A stretch of 64,000 nt of DNA from DATKQJ01 sp035534295 (GTDB lineage: Bacteria; Chloroflexota; Dormibacteria; Dormibacterales; Dormibacteraceae): contig DATLSE010000046.1 in the NCBI GenBank assembly GCA_035534295.1, forward strand, positions 54,164 to 118,163. The letters are read 5' to 3'. Below are positions 24,349 to 32,998 of this stretch, piece after piece. Every line of letters begins with the position of its first letter. The stretch's first letter is position 1. The position numbers were made by a program, and so were the translations under genes. The notes beneath the pieces are model-generated. The model ran no database searches, was not told the origin of the DNA, and saw only the letters and a program-made list of their open reading frames with translations.

Positions 24349-25363
24349 GGGGGTCGCCCTCGCTCGCCGACTCGGGCTCGGGCGTGGGCTCCTCCCCCAC
24401 CTCGACCCGGGGCCGGATGTCGATCCGAAGACCGGTCAGCTTGGCCGCCAGGCGCGCATTCTGCCCATCTTTTCCGATCGCCAGGGAGAGCTGGTCGGGC
24501 TCGACCACGACCGAGGCGGTGCGGGTGGCGGAGTCGATCGAAACCTCCAGCACGCGGGCCGGGCCGAGTGCAGCCGCGACGAACCGCGAGGCATCGGGGG
24601 AGAAGGGCACGATGTCGACGTGCTCGCCCCCGAGCTGGCTCAAAAGGGAGTGGTGGCGCACGCCCTGGGGACCCACGCACGCACCCACGGGATCGATGCC
24701 GCGCTGCTCGGTCGAGACCGCGATCTTGCTCCGCAGGCCGGGTTCGCGCGCTATCTCACGCACCTCGACCACGCCCGCCGCGACCTCTGGGACCTCCGCC
24801 TCGAGCAGGCGCAGAACGAAGGTCTTGGAGGCCCTGGAGACCCGAACCTGGGCGTCGCGGGAGCGGGGACGAGGCTCGAGCAGGACCACGGTGATGATCT
24901 GCCCGGCGAGCCACTCCTCCCCTGGGATCTGCTCTTCGGGGGGCATCCAGCCCCAGGCCCGCCCCAGGTCGACGTAGATGCTGCCCCGCTCCACCCGGTC
25001 CACGCTGCCGCTGCTCAGCTCGCCGTGGCGCCGCGCCAGCTCGCCCAGGGCGAGGCCCCGCTCGAGGTCGCGGAACTGCACCATCAGACTCTGGCGCGCG
25101 GTCTGCGCAGCCAGGCGGCGGAAGTCGTCCACGGGCAGAACGCGCTCCTCCTGGCTGCCGTCGTCGCTGATGATCCAGCTCTTGACGCTGAGCTCCCCAG
25201 TGTTGGGGTCCAGGCGCAGAACGATCTCACCGGGGGGATCGAAGGCCTGGCGGTAGGCCTGGGCCAGGGCCGCCTCGACACTCTCCAAGAGCTCGGGCAA
25301 GGGCAGGCCGAAGCGCGTGCTGAGCTGCTCTAGGGCCTGGCTCAAGGACTCGTCCGGGCTCAC
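24341..25363 (-). CDS. nusA: Transcription termination/antitermination factor NusA
   Basis: NusA binds RNA polymerase and controls pausing, termination and rRNA antitermination. The 340-aa product has the N-terminal polymerase-binding domain (about 1-130), an S1 domain (GSVDRVERGSIYVDLGRAWGWMP), and two KH domains with GACVGPQGVR and AIGKDGQNARLAAKLTG. The tail is acidic. There are no C-terminal AR repeats, as in Gram-positive NusA. The GTG start overlaps rimP as GTGA. Confidence 0.96.
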   Translation of the reverse strand: MSPDESLSQALEQLSTRFGLPLPELLESVEAALAQAYRQAFDPPGEIVLRLDPNTGELSVKSWIISDDGSQEERVLPVDDFRRLAAQTARQSLMVQFRDLERGLALGELARRHGELSSGSVDRVERGSIYVDLGRAWGWMPPEEQIPGEEWLAGQIITVVLLEPRPRSRDAQVRVSRASKTFVLRLLEAEVPEVAAGVVEVREIAREPGLRSKIAVSTEQRGIDPVGACVGPQGVRHHSLLSQLGGEHVDIVPFSPDASRFVAAALGPARVLEVSIDSATRTASVVVEPDQLSLAIGKDGQNARLAAKLTGLRIDIRPRVEVGEEPTPEPESASEGDPPA

Positions 25364-25818
25364 GGCCGCGCCACCAGTCGACCGCTGATGAGCTCGTCCC
25401 AGGGGATCTGAATCAAACCCAGGCGGGGCTCCTGGACCCCCAGGTGGTCGGGGCCGACCTCGACCAGGTCACCCTCCAGCACGACTTCAATCTCGCCCGA
25501 ACGACGTCTCACCTGGACCCGGTGACCCAGGAAGCGCTCGTATTCGAGGGCGGTGTTGAGGCTGCGCTCGGCTCCGGGCGAGGAGACCTCCAGGGTGTAG
25601 GAGTCCGGGATCAGGTCGGACTGATCGAGCAGCGGGCCGGCGATCCGGCTCACCCGCTCGCAGTCGTCGATGGAGATGAATCCCTGCGCCTTGTCGATCC
25701 GGATGCGCAGGGTCAGACCCCCGGTCCCGGTGCGCTCGAGGCCGTAGATGCTGTACCCGAGGTGGGCCAGACTGGGAGCCAGAAGTTGGGCGATGGCGTC
25801 GATGGGCCAGGTGGACAA
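25360..25818 (-). CDS. rimP: Ribosome maturation factor RimP
   Basis: RimP assists 30S assembly. The 152-aa product has the typical N-terminal domain (LGYSIYGLERTGTGGLTLRIRID), then ISIDDCERVSRIAGPLLDQSDLIPDSYTLEVSSPGAERSL, followed by a C-terminal SH3-like domain with EVVLEGDLVEVGPD. It is the first gene of the nusA-infB cluster and starts 13 nt after secF, so read-through from secDF is likely. Confidence 0.95.
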   Translation of the reverse strand: MSTWPIDAIAQLLAPSLAHLGYSIYGLERTGTGGLTLRIRIDKAQGFISIDDCERVSRIAGPLLDQSDLIPDSYTLEVSSPGAERSLNTALEYERFLGHRVQVRRRSGEIEVVLEGDLVEVGPDHLGVQEPRLGLIQIPWDELISGRLVARP

Positions 25819-25831
25819 GCAAGCCTCCGGA

Positions 25832-26800
25832 TCAGCGGACGGGCTGCAGCTTTCTCCAGACGACGAGCAGCTGAGAGGCGTTGAAGATCGAGCTGTAGGT
25901 GCCGGAGATGATTCCGATCAGGAGCGCGAGGATGAAGCCGCGCAGCGTCTCGCCCCCGAACAGGATCAGGGCCAGGAGAACTAAGACCACGGTGAAGCTG
26001 GTGATTATCGAGCGCGCCGCGGTCTGCATGATGCTGAGGTTCACGACCTGCTCGAAGGTGAGCCGTTGGGAGAGGATCAGGTTCTCGCGCACGCGGTCAA
26101 AGACCACGATGGTGTCGTGGACTGAGAACCCCACCACGGTCAGGACCGCGGTCAGGAACAGGGAGTCGATCTGGCCCACGCGCAGGCCCAGGCCCTCGCC
26201 CAGGATCGAGAACACACCGGTCAGCACGAACACGTCGTGAAGCAAGGCGAGCAGGGCGGAGCCGCCGAACTGGAAGCCTGAGCGCCATCCCCCCTGGACC
26301 TTGCGAAAGCGGAAGGCCAGGTAGAGCAGGATCAGGATGGAGGCGCTGATGATGGCGTAGAGCGCGCCCGTGACGGTCTCGCTGGCGATCGAGGGACCGA
26401 CCTCGTTGATCTGCTTGGTGCTCTGGTTGATCGGGCCCAGGCGCGCCTCAAGGTCGTTCTCCAGGGTCTGCTGCTGGCCCGGGTTCATGGGACCGGTGCG
26501 GATGATGTAGGTGGCTTTGGATGCCGCCTGAACGCTGCCGGTGACCCCGTCGGCACTGAGCACGGATTGAATCTGGGAGACGGAGGCCGGGCGTTGGAAC
26601 TGATAGAAGAACTCGGTTCCGCCGGCGAAGTCGATGCCGAGCAGGAAGCCGCGGGTGACCATGAAAAACATGCCGGGCAGGATGATCACGAGGGAGAGGG
26701 CGAAGTACCAGTTGCGATGACCGACCACGTCCACCGTGCGCACCCGGCTCTGGGGCTGGGCCGGCAGGGCGGCCGCGGTCAGATCAGGCGATCCTTCCAC
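25832..26800 (-). CDS. secF: Protein translocase subunit SecF
   Basis: SecF works with SecD to drive late steps of Sec-dependent export using the proton gradient. The product of about 322 aa has six predicted membrane helices, the first at FALSLVIILPGMFFMV, the signature GIDFAGGTEFFYQF, and the conserved cytoplasmic region VGFSVHDTIVVFDRVRENL. GTG at 26800 is chosen, overlapping secD by 17 nt; the open frame extends to 26839. It is separate from SecD, unlike the Bacillus SecDF fusion. Confidence 0.95.
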   Translation of the reverse strand: MEGSPDLTAAALPAQPQSRVRTVDVVGHRNWYFALSLVIILPGMFFMVTRGFLLGIDFAGGTEFFYQFQRPASVSQIQSVLSADGVTGSVQAASKATYIIRTGPMNPGQQQTLENDLEARLGPINQSTKQINEVGPSIASETVTGALYAIISASILILLYLAFRFRKVQGGWRSGFQFGGSALLALLHDVFVLTGVFSILGEGLGLRVGQIDSLFLTAVLTVVGFSVHDTIVVFDRVRENLILSQRLTFEQVVNLSIMQTAARSIITSFTVVLVLLALILFGGETLRGFILALLIGIISGTYSSIFNASQLLVVWRKLQPVR

Positions 26801-28247
26801 GGTGCACCCCCAAGAGGCTGTCCGAGCGGGCCCAGCCAAAGTTCAGCACGATGGCCAGTAGGTTGTGGGTCACGATGATCGAGCTGACCAGGGAGGTGAG
26901 CACGCCGATGGCCAGGGTCACAGCGAAGCCCTTGACCGACCCGCTGCCGGCGAAGATCAGGATCACGCTCGTGATCAAAGTCGAGGTGTTGGAGTCTCGA
27001 ATGGCGGGCCAGGCGCGGCGTACCGCCGCCTCCACCCCGGCCCCGATCGTGCGCCCGGCGCGCAGTTCCTCCTTGAAGCGCTCAAATATGAGCACGTTGG
27101 CGTCCACGGCCATGCCCACGCTGAGGATGAAACCGGCGATGCCGGCCAGGGTCAGGGTCACCGGGACGATCTTGAACACCGCCAGCGCCACCCCGGCGTA
27201 GAAGATCAGGGCCAGACTCGCCAGGAGTCCGGGCAAGCGATAGAAGGCGATCATGAACACGATCACGATGATCAGCCCCAGCAGGCCCGCGGCCAGACTC
27301 TGCTGGATCGACGTCAGGCCCAGCGTGGCCCCCACGTCGGTCGACTGGATGACGTTGATCGCCACCGGCAGCGAGCCCGAATTGAGCAGCGTCGCCAGGT
27401 CCTTGGCGCTCTGCTGGGTGAACGACCCAGAGATGACCGCCTGGCCCCCGGTGATGGGCTGCTGGATGACGGGGTCGGTGAGCAGCTTGCCGCCCTGGGC
27501 GACGGGGCGATAGACCTGGCCGACGTCGGTGTTCCAATTGTTGATGTCGGTCTGACTCAGGTCGAGCCATTCGGTCAGGTGGTTCTGGGGACAGGTCGTC
27601 GCCTGGGCCGCCGTGCAGGTGCTGAGCGCGGAGTAGGCCGCCGTGCTGAGCTGGGAGAAGGCGGCCGCGCCCTGGGAATTGAAGGTGAGGTTCACGACCC
27701 ACTGGGTGCCGGTGCTGTCGAGCGAGGCGTTGGCGCCGGTGAGCATGTCGCTCTTGAGGTTGGTGATCTCGGGTCTGTAGCCGGGATAGGGGCCGCCGGT
27801 CACGCTCGGGTCGGGCGCCCAGCGCGTGGTGATGAGCTGGGCGGTGCGGCCGATCACGTTGTAGGCCTGGGTGGTTGAGACCCCGGCCAGCTGAACCAGG
27901 ATGCGGTCGTGGTTGGCCCCCGCCGGCTCGACCACGGGCTCGTTCACGCCCAGGGCGTTGACCCGGTTGGTTATGACGTCGATGGTCTGCTGCTGGACGG
28001 TGGCGCGATCCCGCCCGGCGGGGAACTTGGAGAGCTGGAGCTCGAGTTGGGTACCGCCGGCCAGATCCAGACCCTTGTGTACGTAGAGCTGCCAGCCGTT
28101 GAAGTTGGGGGGTAGGCCGGGGACCGAACCGGTGAGCGGATAGTGGTTCGTGATCCGGTATATGTATCCGGCTCCGTCGACGAAGAGGGAGAAGAGCAGG
28201 AGGCCGAGGACCAGGATCCGGATCGGCCAGCTCAGTACCAGTTGCAA
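26784..28247 (-). CDS. secD: Protein translocase subunit SecD
   Basis: The 487-aa product has the SecD signature GLDLAGGTQLELQLSKFP after one N-terminal helix. A long extracytoplasmic P1 domain follows, and the C-terminal part has five membrane helices with SVGMAVDANVLIFERFKEELRAG. The periplasmic region carries a Cys pair in CTAAQATTC, which might form a disulfide (inference). yajC, queA and tgt, which commonly sit between ruvB and secD, are absent. Confidence 0.96.
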   Translation of the reverse strand: MQLVLSWPIRILVLGLLLFSLFVDGAGYIYRITNHYPLTGSVPGLPPNFNGWQLYVHKGLDLAGGTQLELQLSKFPAGRDRATVQQQTIDVITNRVNALGVNEPVVEPAGANHDRILVQLAGVSTTQAYNVIGRTAQLITTRWAPDPSVTGGPYPGYRPEITNLKSDMLTGANASLDSTGTQWVVNLTFNSQGAAAFSQLSTAAYSALSTCTAAQATTCPQNHLTEWLDLSQTDINNWNTDVGQVYRPVAQGGKLLTDPVIQQPITGGQAVISGSFTQQSAKDLATLLNSGSLPVAINVIQSTDVGATLGLTSIQQSLAAGLLGLIIVIVFMIAFYRLPGLLASLALIFYAGVALAVFKIVPVTLTLAGIAGFILSVGMAVDANVLIFERFKEELRAGRTIGAGVEAAVRRAWPAIRDSNTSTLITSVILIFAGSGSVKGFAVTLAIGVLTSLVSSIIVTHNLLAIVLNFGWARSDSLLGVHRGRIA

Positions 28248-28302
28248 GTCCTAGGAGTTTATCGGACCGGCGCCCGCCGCAAGGGCTCGCCTTAGAGGTT
28301 GA

Positions 28303-29328
28303 TCAGAGCAGGGGCGGTTGCTCGGGCGGCCGCGCCGGCCGCGCCAGGCCCAGGTGGTCGTAGGCCAGATCGGTGACCACGCGGCCCCGGCTGGTGCGGG
28401 CCAGAAAGCCGATCTGGATCAGGAACGGCTCGTGCACGTCCTCCAGCGTCTCCGGCTCCTCGGCCAGGGAGGTGGCCAGGGTGTCGAGGCCGACCGGACC
28501 GCCGCGGAATTTTGTGATCACCGTCTCCAGCAGGCGCCGATCGAGTGGCTCCAGACCCAGTCGGTCGACCTCCAGCAGGGCGAGGGAGCGCTCGGTCACC
28601 TCCAGCGTGGCCCGGCCCTGGGCCCGGACCTGGGCGTAGTCGCGAATCCGGCGCAGGAGGCGATTGGCGATGCGCGGGGTCCCGCGCGAGCGCCGGGCCA
28701 GCTCGCTCGTGGCCTCGGGCGCGATCTCGATCCCGAGCAGCCGGGCCGAGCGCGTAATGATCTGCTCGAGCTCCGCCTGGCTGTAGAAGTCGAGCCGGTA
28801 GACGGCTCCAAAGCGGTCCCGCATGGGTGCGGAGAGGAGCCCCTGGCGGGTGGTGGCGCCCACGCAGGTGAAGCGGGGCAGGGGCAGACGCTGGCTGCTC
28901 GCCCCCACCCCCTTGCCGAAGACGTGGTCAAAGACGAAGTCCTCCATGGCCGGGTACAGCGACTCCTCGACCAGGCGGTTCAGGCGGTGGATCTCGTCGA
29001 TGAAAAAGACCCCGCGCTCCTCCAGATTGAGCAGGATCGAGGCCAGGGCCCCGGCGTGGTCGATGGCCGGACCGGAGGTGGTTCGAATCTGGACCCCGAC
29101 CTCGTTGGCGATGATGTTGGCCAGGGTGGTCTTGCCCAGGCCCGGAGGTCCGACCAGGAGCACGTGCTCGACCGGCTCGCCGCGGCCCCGGGCGGCCTCG
29201 AGCAGGATGCCGAGGTTTTCTTTGACCTGGGTCTGACCCACGTAGTCGGCCAGGCGCTGGGGCCGCAGGGTGGTGTCGAACTGATCCTCCTCGGGGGCCA
29301 GATGGGGTCGGAGCAGGTCGTCGTCCAC
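28303..29328 (-). CDS. ruvB: Holliday junction branch-migration helicase RuvB
   Basis: RuvB is the AAA+ motor of the RuvABC resolvasome. The 341-aa product has the N-terminal LRPQRLADYVGQ, Walker A GPPGLGKTTLANIIA, Walker B FIDEIHRL, sensor 1 GATTRQGLLSAPMRDRFG with the arginine finger, and the C-terminal winged helix (FLARTSRGRVVTDLAYDHLG). It follows ruvA by two bases. A near-consensus LexA box upstream of yebC may control the whole group. Confidence 0.97.
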   Translation of the reverse strand: MDDDLLRPHLAPEEDQFDTTLRPQRLADYVGQTQVKENLGILLEAARGRGEPVEHVLLVGPPGLGKTTLANIIANEVGVQIRTTSGPAIDHAGALASILLNLEERGVFFIDEIHRLNRLVEESLYPAMEDFVFDHVFGKGVGASSQRLPLPRFTCVGATTRQGLLSAPMRDRFGAVYRLDFYSQAELEQIITRSARLLGIEIAPEATSELARRSRGTPRIANRLLRRIRDYAQVRAQGRATLEVTERSLALLEVDRLGLEPLDRRLLETVITKFRGGPVGLDTLATSLAEEPETLEDVHEPFLIQIGFLARTSRGRVVTDLAYDHLGLARPARPPEQPPLL

Positions 29329-29330
29329 GT

Positions 29331-29924
29331 TCAGCGCCCCAGGGCCCGCAGCGCCTGCGCCAGCGCCACCTCAGAGCTGGGTTCATCGTCCCAGCGCACG
29401 GCCTCGATCCCGCGCCTGGCCTCGGCGGGCGCGAAGCCGAGAGCGCGCAGGCCCAGCTCAACCTGGCGTGAGACCTCCTCCCCGGCTCCCGCGACGGGAC
29501 TGGGCGGAGGTTCGCTCGGGTTCGAGGCGACCTTGGGCGCAAGGTCGATGATGACCTTCTGGGCGGTGCGGGCGCCCACCCCTGGGGCGCGCCGGAACAC
29601 GGCCGCATCACCGTCCAGCACGGCCCGGCGGAGGGCATCCAGGTTGGCGCTGCCGAGGATGGCCAGCGCCAGCCTGGGGCCCACCTGGTCGACCTGGATC
29701 AGGTCCTGGAAGAACTCCAGCTCGGCCAAAGAGACGAAGCCGTAGAGGGCGATCTGGTCCTCGCGGACGTGGGTGTGCACGTGCAGCTCGACGCTCTCCC
29801 CCGTGGCCCCGATCTGGCCCAGCGAGGTGGCGCTGAGGCCGACCTGATAGCCAACGCCGCCGACGTCGACCACGACGCCGTCGGGTCGCCGGCGTGCTAT
29901 GCGACCGCGCAGGAGGGCGATCAC
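29331..29924 (-). CDS. ruvA: Holliday junction DNA-binding protein RuvA
   Basis: RuvA binds four-way junctions and loads RuvB. The 197-aa product has the N-terminal OB-fold domain (MIALLRGRIARRRPDGVVVDVGGVGYQV), tandem helix-hairpin-helix motifs (LIQVDQVGPRLALAIL, FRRAPGVGARTAQKVIIDL) and the C-terminal RuvB-contacting domain (ALRALGFAPAEARRGIEAV). It lies six bases after ruvC. Confidence 0.96.
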   Translation of the reverse strand: MIALLRGRIARRRPDGVVVDVGGVGYQVGLSATSLGQIGATGESVELHVHTHVREDQIALYGFVSLAELEFFQDLIQVDQVGPRLALAILGSANLDALRRAVLDGDAAVFRRAPGVGARTAQKVIIDLAPKVASNPSEPPPSPVAGAGEEVSRQVELGLRALGFAPAEARRGIEAVRWDDEPSSEVALAQALRALGR

Positions 29925-29930
29925 GCCGGG

Positions 29931-30416
29931 CTAGATACCCACCGTGCGCCGGAGCCGGCGGCTGCGCAGGTGGCACAGCGCCAGCGCGAGCGCGTCCACA
30001 GCGTGGTCGTCAAGTCCGGAGGGGAGCTGGAGCTGGGAGGCGAGCATGCGTGCCATCTGGGTCTTGTCGGCCACACCATAGCCGGTGAGCACGGCCTTGA
30101 TCTGGGCCGGCTTGTATTCGAAGACGGGCTTGCCCGCGCGCTCCAAGACCAGGAGCACAGCGCCTCGGGACTGCGCCACCCCGACCACGGTGCTGCTGTT
30201 CCGACCCGCGAACAGCTCCTCGATCGAGACCTCGTCGACGCGATGCCGCGCCAGCGACTCCTCGATCCCCTGGGCCACCAGAACGAGGCGGGCCCCGATC
30301 GGCCCCGGAGCCGTGCGGATCGTGCCTGCGGCCAGAACCTGTCCCTCCTGACCGAGCAGGCCGTAACCGGTGGCCGCCAGGCCGGGGTCGATGCCGAGGA
30401 CGTGGACCGGGCTCAC
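29931..30416 (-). CDS. ruvC: Crossover junction endodeoxyribonuclease RuvC
   Basis: RuvC cuts Holliday junctions symmetrically. The 161-aa product has the RNase H-like core with LGIDPGLAATGYGLL (first catalytic Asp), SIEELFAGRNSSTVVGVAQSRG (catalytic Glu), QIKAVLTGYGVADKTQMARML, and the C-terminal DDHAVDALALALCH with the remaining acidic residues. It lies between yebC and ruvA in a single run of genes. Confidence 0.97.
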   Translation of the reverse strand: MSPVHVLGIDPGLAATGYGLLGQEGQVLAAGTIRTAPGPIGARLVLVAQGIEESLARHRVDEVSIEELFAGRNSSTVVGVAQSRGAVLLVLERAGKPVFEYKPAQIKAVLTGYGVADKTQMARMLASQLQLPSGLDDHAVDALALALCHLRSRRLRRTVGI

Positions 30417-30446
30417 GCCTCCGGCGGCCCCGGCCGGGCCGGGCGC

Positions 30447-31199
30447 CTAGACGCCGGCCGAGATACGCTCAAGGACGTCGGCCGCGATGTCGAAGTTGGC
30501 GTAAACCTGCTGCACGTCGTCGTCGTCCTCGAGCGCCTCGAGCAGGCGCAGGACCGCCGGGGCGCGCTCCTCGTCAACGGCCACCGTCTGTTTGGGCAGC
30601 ATGGTCACCTCCGCGCTCTCCACCCGGGCGCCGGCCGCCTCGAGCGCGCTTCGCACCGCCTCGAGCAGCCCCGCCTCGCAGGTGACTTCGACGCTCTCGC
30701 CGTCGACTCGGATGTCGTCCGCGCCGGCCTCAATGGCGGCCAGCCCGGCGGCGTCCGGATCGCGCTCCGCGCTGACCTCGAGCACACCCTTGCGCTCGAA
30801 CATCCAGGCCACAGAGTTGCTGTCACCGAGGTTGCCTCCGTGCTTGGCGAAGAGGTGCCGAACGGCGGGCGCGGTGCGGTTGCGGTTGTCGGTGACGGCA
30901 TCGACCATGATCGCCACCCCGGCCGGGCCGTAACCCTCGTAGCGCAGCTCTTCGAGCGAATCGGCCTTGCTGGCGCCGGTTCCACGGGCGATGGCGGACT
31001 GGATCTTGTCGGCGGGCATGTTGACCTCGCGCGCCTTCTGCATCGCGAGCCGAAGGCGGAAGTTGCCGTCGACGTCGCCTCCCCCCTCCCTCGCCGCCAT
31101 CGTGATCTCGCGCGCGGCGCGGGTGAAGGTCTGGCCGCGCTTGGCGTCAACCAGCGCCTTCTTGTGCTTGATCCCCGCCCACTTCGAATGTCCGGACAT
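30447..31199 (-). CDS. yebC: YebC/PmpR/TACO1-family protein
   Basis: YebC-family proteins have been described as transcription regulators and, more recently, as helpers of ribosomes stalled on proline-rich motifs. The 250-aa product begins with the signature MSGHSKWAGIKHKKALVDAKRGQTFTRAAREI and continues with NMPADKIQSAIARGTG, YEGYGPAGVAIMVDAVTDNRNRT and the C-terminal LEDDDDVQQVYANFDI. TAGGAG lies eight bases before the ATG. It heads the ruvCAB cluster, as in many bacteria. Confidence 0.96.
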   Translation of the reverse strand: MSGHSKWAGIKHKKALVDAKRGQTFTRAAREITMAAREGGGDVDGNFRLRLAMQKAREVNMPADKIQSAIARGTGASKADSLEELRYEGYGPAGVAIMVDAVTDNRNRTAPAVRHLFAKHGGNLGDSNSVAWMFERKGVLEVSAERDPDAAGLAAIEAGADDIRVDGESVEVTCEAGLLEAVRSALEAAGARVESAEVTMLPKQTVAVDEERAPAVLRLLEALEDDDDVQQVYANFDIAADVLERISAGV

Positions 31200-31213
31200 C
31201 TAATCGACTCCTA

Positions 31214-31227
31214 CGAACATGTGTTTT
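31214..31227. promoter_or_regulatory. Near-consensus LexA box upstream of yebC-ruvCAB
   Basis: CGAACATGTGTTTT matches the Gram-positive LexA operator in its left half (CGAAC) and in GTT of the right half; the last two bases differ. It occupies the short gap between the tyrS stop and the yebC start, just upstream of the ribosome site. Because tyrS ends seven bases further upstream, any promoter would lie within the tyrS coding sequence. This is a candidate site, weaker than the one before recA. Confidence 0.45.
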
Positions 31228-31233
31228 GAAATG

Positions 31234-32397
31234 TTATCCGACCCGGATCCGAACGTAGTTGCGGCGCCCGGCGCGCAGCACGGCGCCGTCGCGGAGTTCG
31301 GTCGTGAGCCCAATGGGGCTCCCGTCCAGGCTGGTGCCTCCCTGCTCGATCACCCGGCGGGCCATCGAGCGCGTCGGGTACCAGCCCAGTTCGACCAGCG
31401 TCCCAACCAGGTCAGAGGGGTTCTGGGGCCGGTGCTCGGCCAGGTCCTCGGCGGCGATCTGGCGGCGCCGGAAACGGTCGTCGAAGCGGCGCTCGGCCTC
31501 CGCCGCGGCCGCCTCGTCCCAGAGCCGGGCGACCAGCGTCCGAGCCAGATGAGCCTTGGCCTCGCGCGGCGGTAGGGATAGGGCCCGGGCCAGCTCGGTG
31601 CCGGCCAGGCCAGAGATCAGAGTCAGATACTTGGGGATGAGGTTGTCGGGTATCGACATCGTCTTGCCGTAGATCTGGTCGGGCGGCTCCAGGAGCCCGA
31701 TCCAGTTGCCCAGTGACTTGCTCATCTTGCGTTCGCCATCGGTGCCCTCGAGGAGCGGGAAGACGGCCACGTCCTGGGCCGGCTGGCCGTAGGCGCGCTG
31801 GATCTCGCGTCCGAAGAGGAGGTTGAAGAGCTGATCGCTGCCCCCGATCTCGAGATCGGCGCGCACCGCGACCGAGTCGTATCCCTGGGTGAAGGGATAA
31901 AGAATCTCGTGGGCGCCGATCGGGCTTCCCTGGCGCATGCGTTCAGCGAAGTCCTCGCGCTGGAGTACGGCCTGCAGGGTCTGGCCGCCGAGCAGGCGCA
32001 GGATGCCGTCGGAGCCCAGAGGAGAGAGCCATTCCGAATTGCCGTGGATCTCCGTCCGCGAGCGGTCCAGGATCTTGAAGATCTGCTCGAAGTAGGTCTG
32101 CGAGTTGGCCTTCACCTGCTCTGGGGTGAGCACCGGCCGGGTATCGGAGCGCCCGCTCGGGTCCCCTATCAGGGCGGTGAAGTCGCCCACGATGGCGACC
32201 ACGGTGTGGCCGGCGTCCTGAAACTCGCGCAGCTGATCCAGCACCACCAGGTGTCCCAGGTGCAGATCGGGGGCGGTGGGGTCGAGCCCGAGCTTGACCC
32301 GCAGGTGCTCGCCCGCCTCCAGCCGGTGGCGCAGATGCGCGGCCACGTGGATCTCCACCGCCCGCGCCTCAAGGCGTTGCCAGAGCTCGCTCGCCAT
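31234..32397 (-). CDS. tyrS: Tyrosyl-tRNA synthetase
   Basis: This class I synthetase charges tRNA-Tyr. The product of about 387 aa has LGLDPTAPDLHLGHLVVL with the HxGH signature, GGSDQLFNLLFGRE, the KMSKS motif in RKMSKSLGNWIGL, and a C-terminal S4 RNA-binding domain (RSMARRVIEQGGTSLDG). The LHLGH and KMSKS spelling places it in the TyrRS group with short spacing that is common in Gram-negatives and Chloroflexi (inference). ATG at 32397 is chosen; a TTG lies six bases upstream. Confidence 0.95.
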   Translation of the reverse strand: MASELWQRLEARAVEIHVAAHLRHRLEAGEHLRVKLGLDPTAPDLHLGHLVVLDQLREFQDAGHTVVAIVGDFTALIGDPSGRSDTRPVLTPEQVKANSQTYFEQIFKILDRSRTEIHGNSEWLSPLGSDGILRLLGGQTLQAVLQREDFAERMRQGSPIGAHEILYPFTQGYDSVAVRADLEIGGSDQLFNLLFGREIQRAYGQPAQDVAVFPLLEGTDGERKMSKSLGNWIGLLEPPDQIYGKTMSIPDNLIPKYLTLISGLAGTELARALSLPPREAKAHLARTLVARLWDEAAAAEAERRFDDRFRRRQIAAEDLAEHRPQNPSDLVGTLVELGWYPTRSMARRVIEQGGTSLDGSPIGLTTELRDGAVLRAGRRNYVRIRVG

Positions 32398-32423
32398 GGC
32401 CAAACTCTAGCCCGGCCGGAGCC

Positions 32424-32972
32424 TCAGCCGGAGGGCTGAACGAAGTAGTACGAGGGATCGCGCGGCAGGGCCGCGTAGAGCGGGGGGAGCACCACCGGCG
32501 CCGCCCAGCGGGCCAGGGGAAGACCGACCTTGGATCCGGTGAGGGCGTCGCGGGTCTGCGCCTCGAGGGATCCGAAGTCGGGTCCCGAAGCCTGGCTCAG
32601 CCCGCCCAGCATGTAGGCCCAGGTGGTCACGATGACGAGGCCGGTGACGACGCCGACCAGAACCCCGCTGGCCCGATTGAGCGCCACCACGCTGATCTGG
32701 ATCTCGTGGTGAACAAGACCCGCCATGAGCTCGATCACCGCCACCAGCAGGAGGAAGACGAAGAACCAGGTGTAGGCGCGGGAGTCGGCGACCGACAGGG
32801 CCGGGAACTCCTGGCGCAGGATGGCGGCTCCGCTGATCCCGGCGTGGGTGGCCACCACGGCGCCCACGTAGACCCCGATCAGGCCCAGGACGCGCCTGAT
32901 CAGGCCCGAGGCCAGGCCCAGCAGGGCGTATCCCAAGACCAGCACCACCGCGGCCACATCGAACAGGGTCAT
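32424..32972 (-). CDS. cvpA: CvpA-family membrane protein
   Basis: The product of about 182 aa has four hydrophobic segments and the CvpA signature near the start (LGYALLGLASGLIRRVLGLIGVYVGA), with a second helix pair at YTWFFVFLLLVAVIEL and VLVGVVTGLVIVTTWA. CvpA proteins have been linked to colicin V production and envelope stress, but their biochemical role is unknown. ATG at 32972 is used, with GAGGTG three bases upstream; GTG at 32978 is possible. It follows pheT, as in Bacillus, where zapA and rnhC lie in between. Confidence 0.85.
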   Translation of the reverse strand: MTLFDVAAVVLVLGYALLGLASGLIRRVLGLIGVYVGAVVATHAGISGAAILRQEFPALSVADSRAYTWFFVFLLLVAVIELMAGLVHHEIQISVVALNRASGVLVGVVTGLVIVTTWAYMLGGLSQASGPDFGSLEAQTRDALTGSKVGLPLARWAAPVVLPPLYAALPRDPSYYFVQPSG

Positions 32973-32998
32973 CGCCACCTCATGGCTCTCTGACGCAC

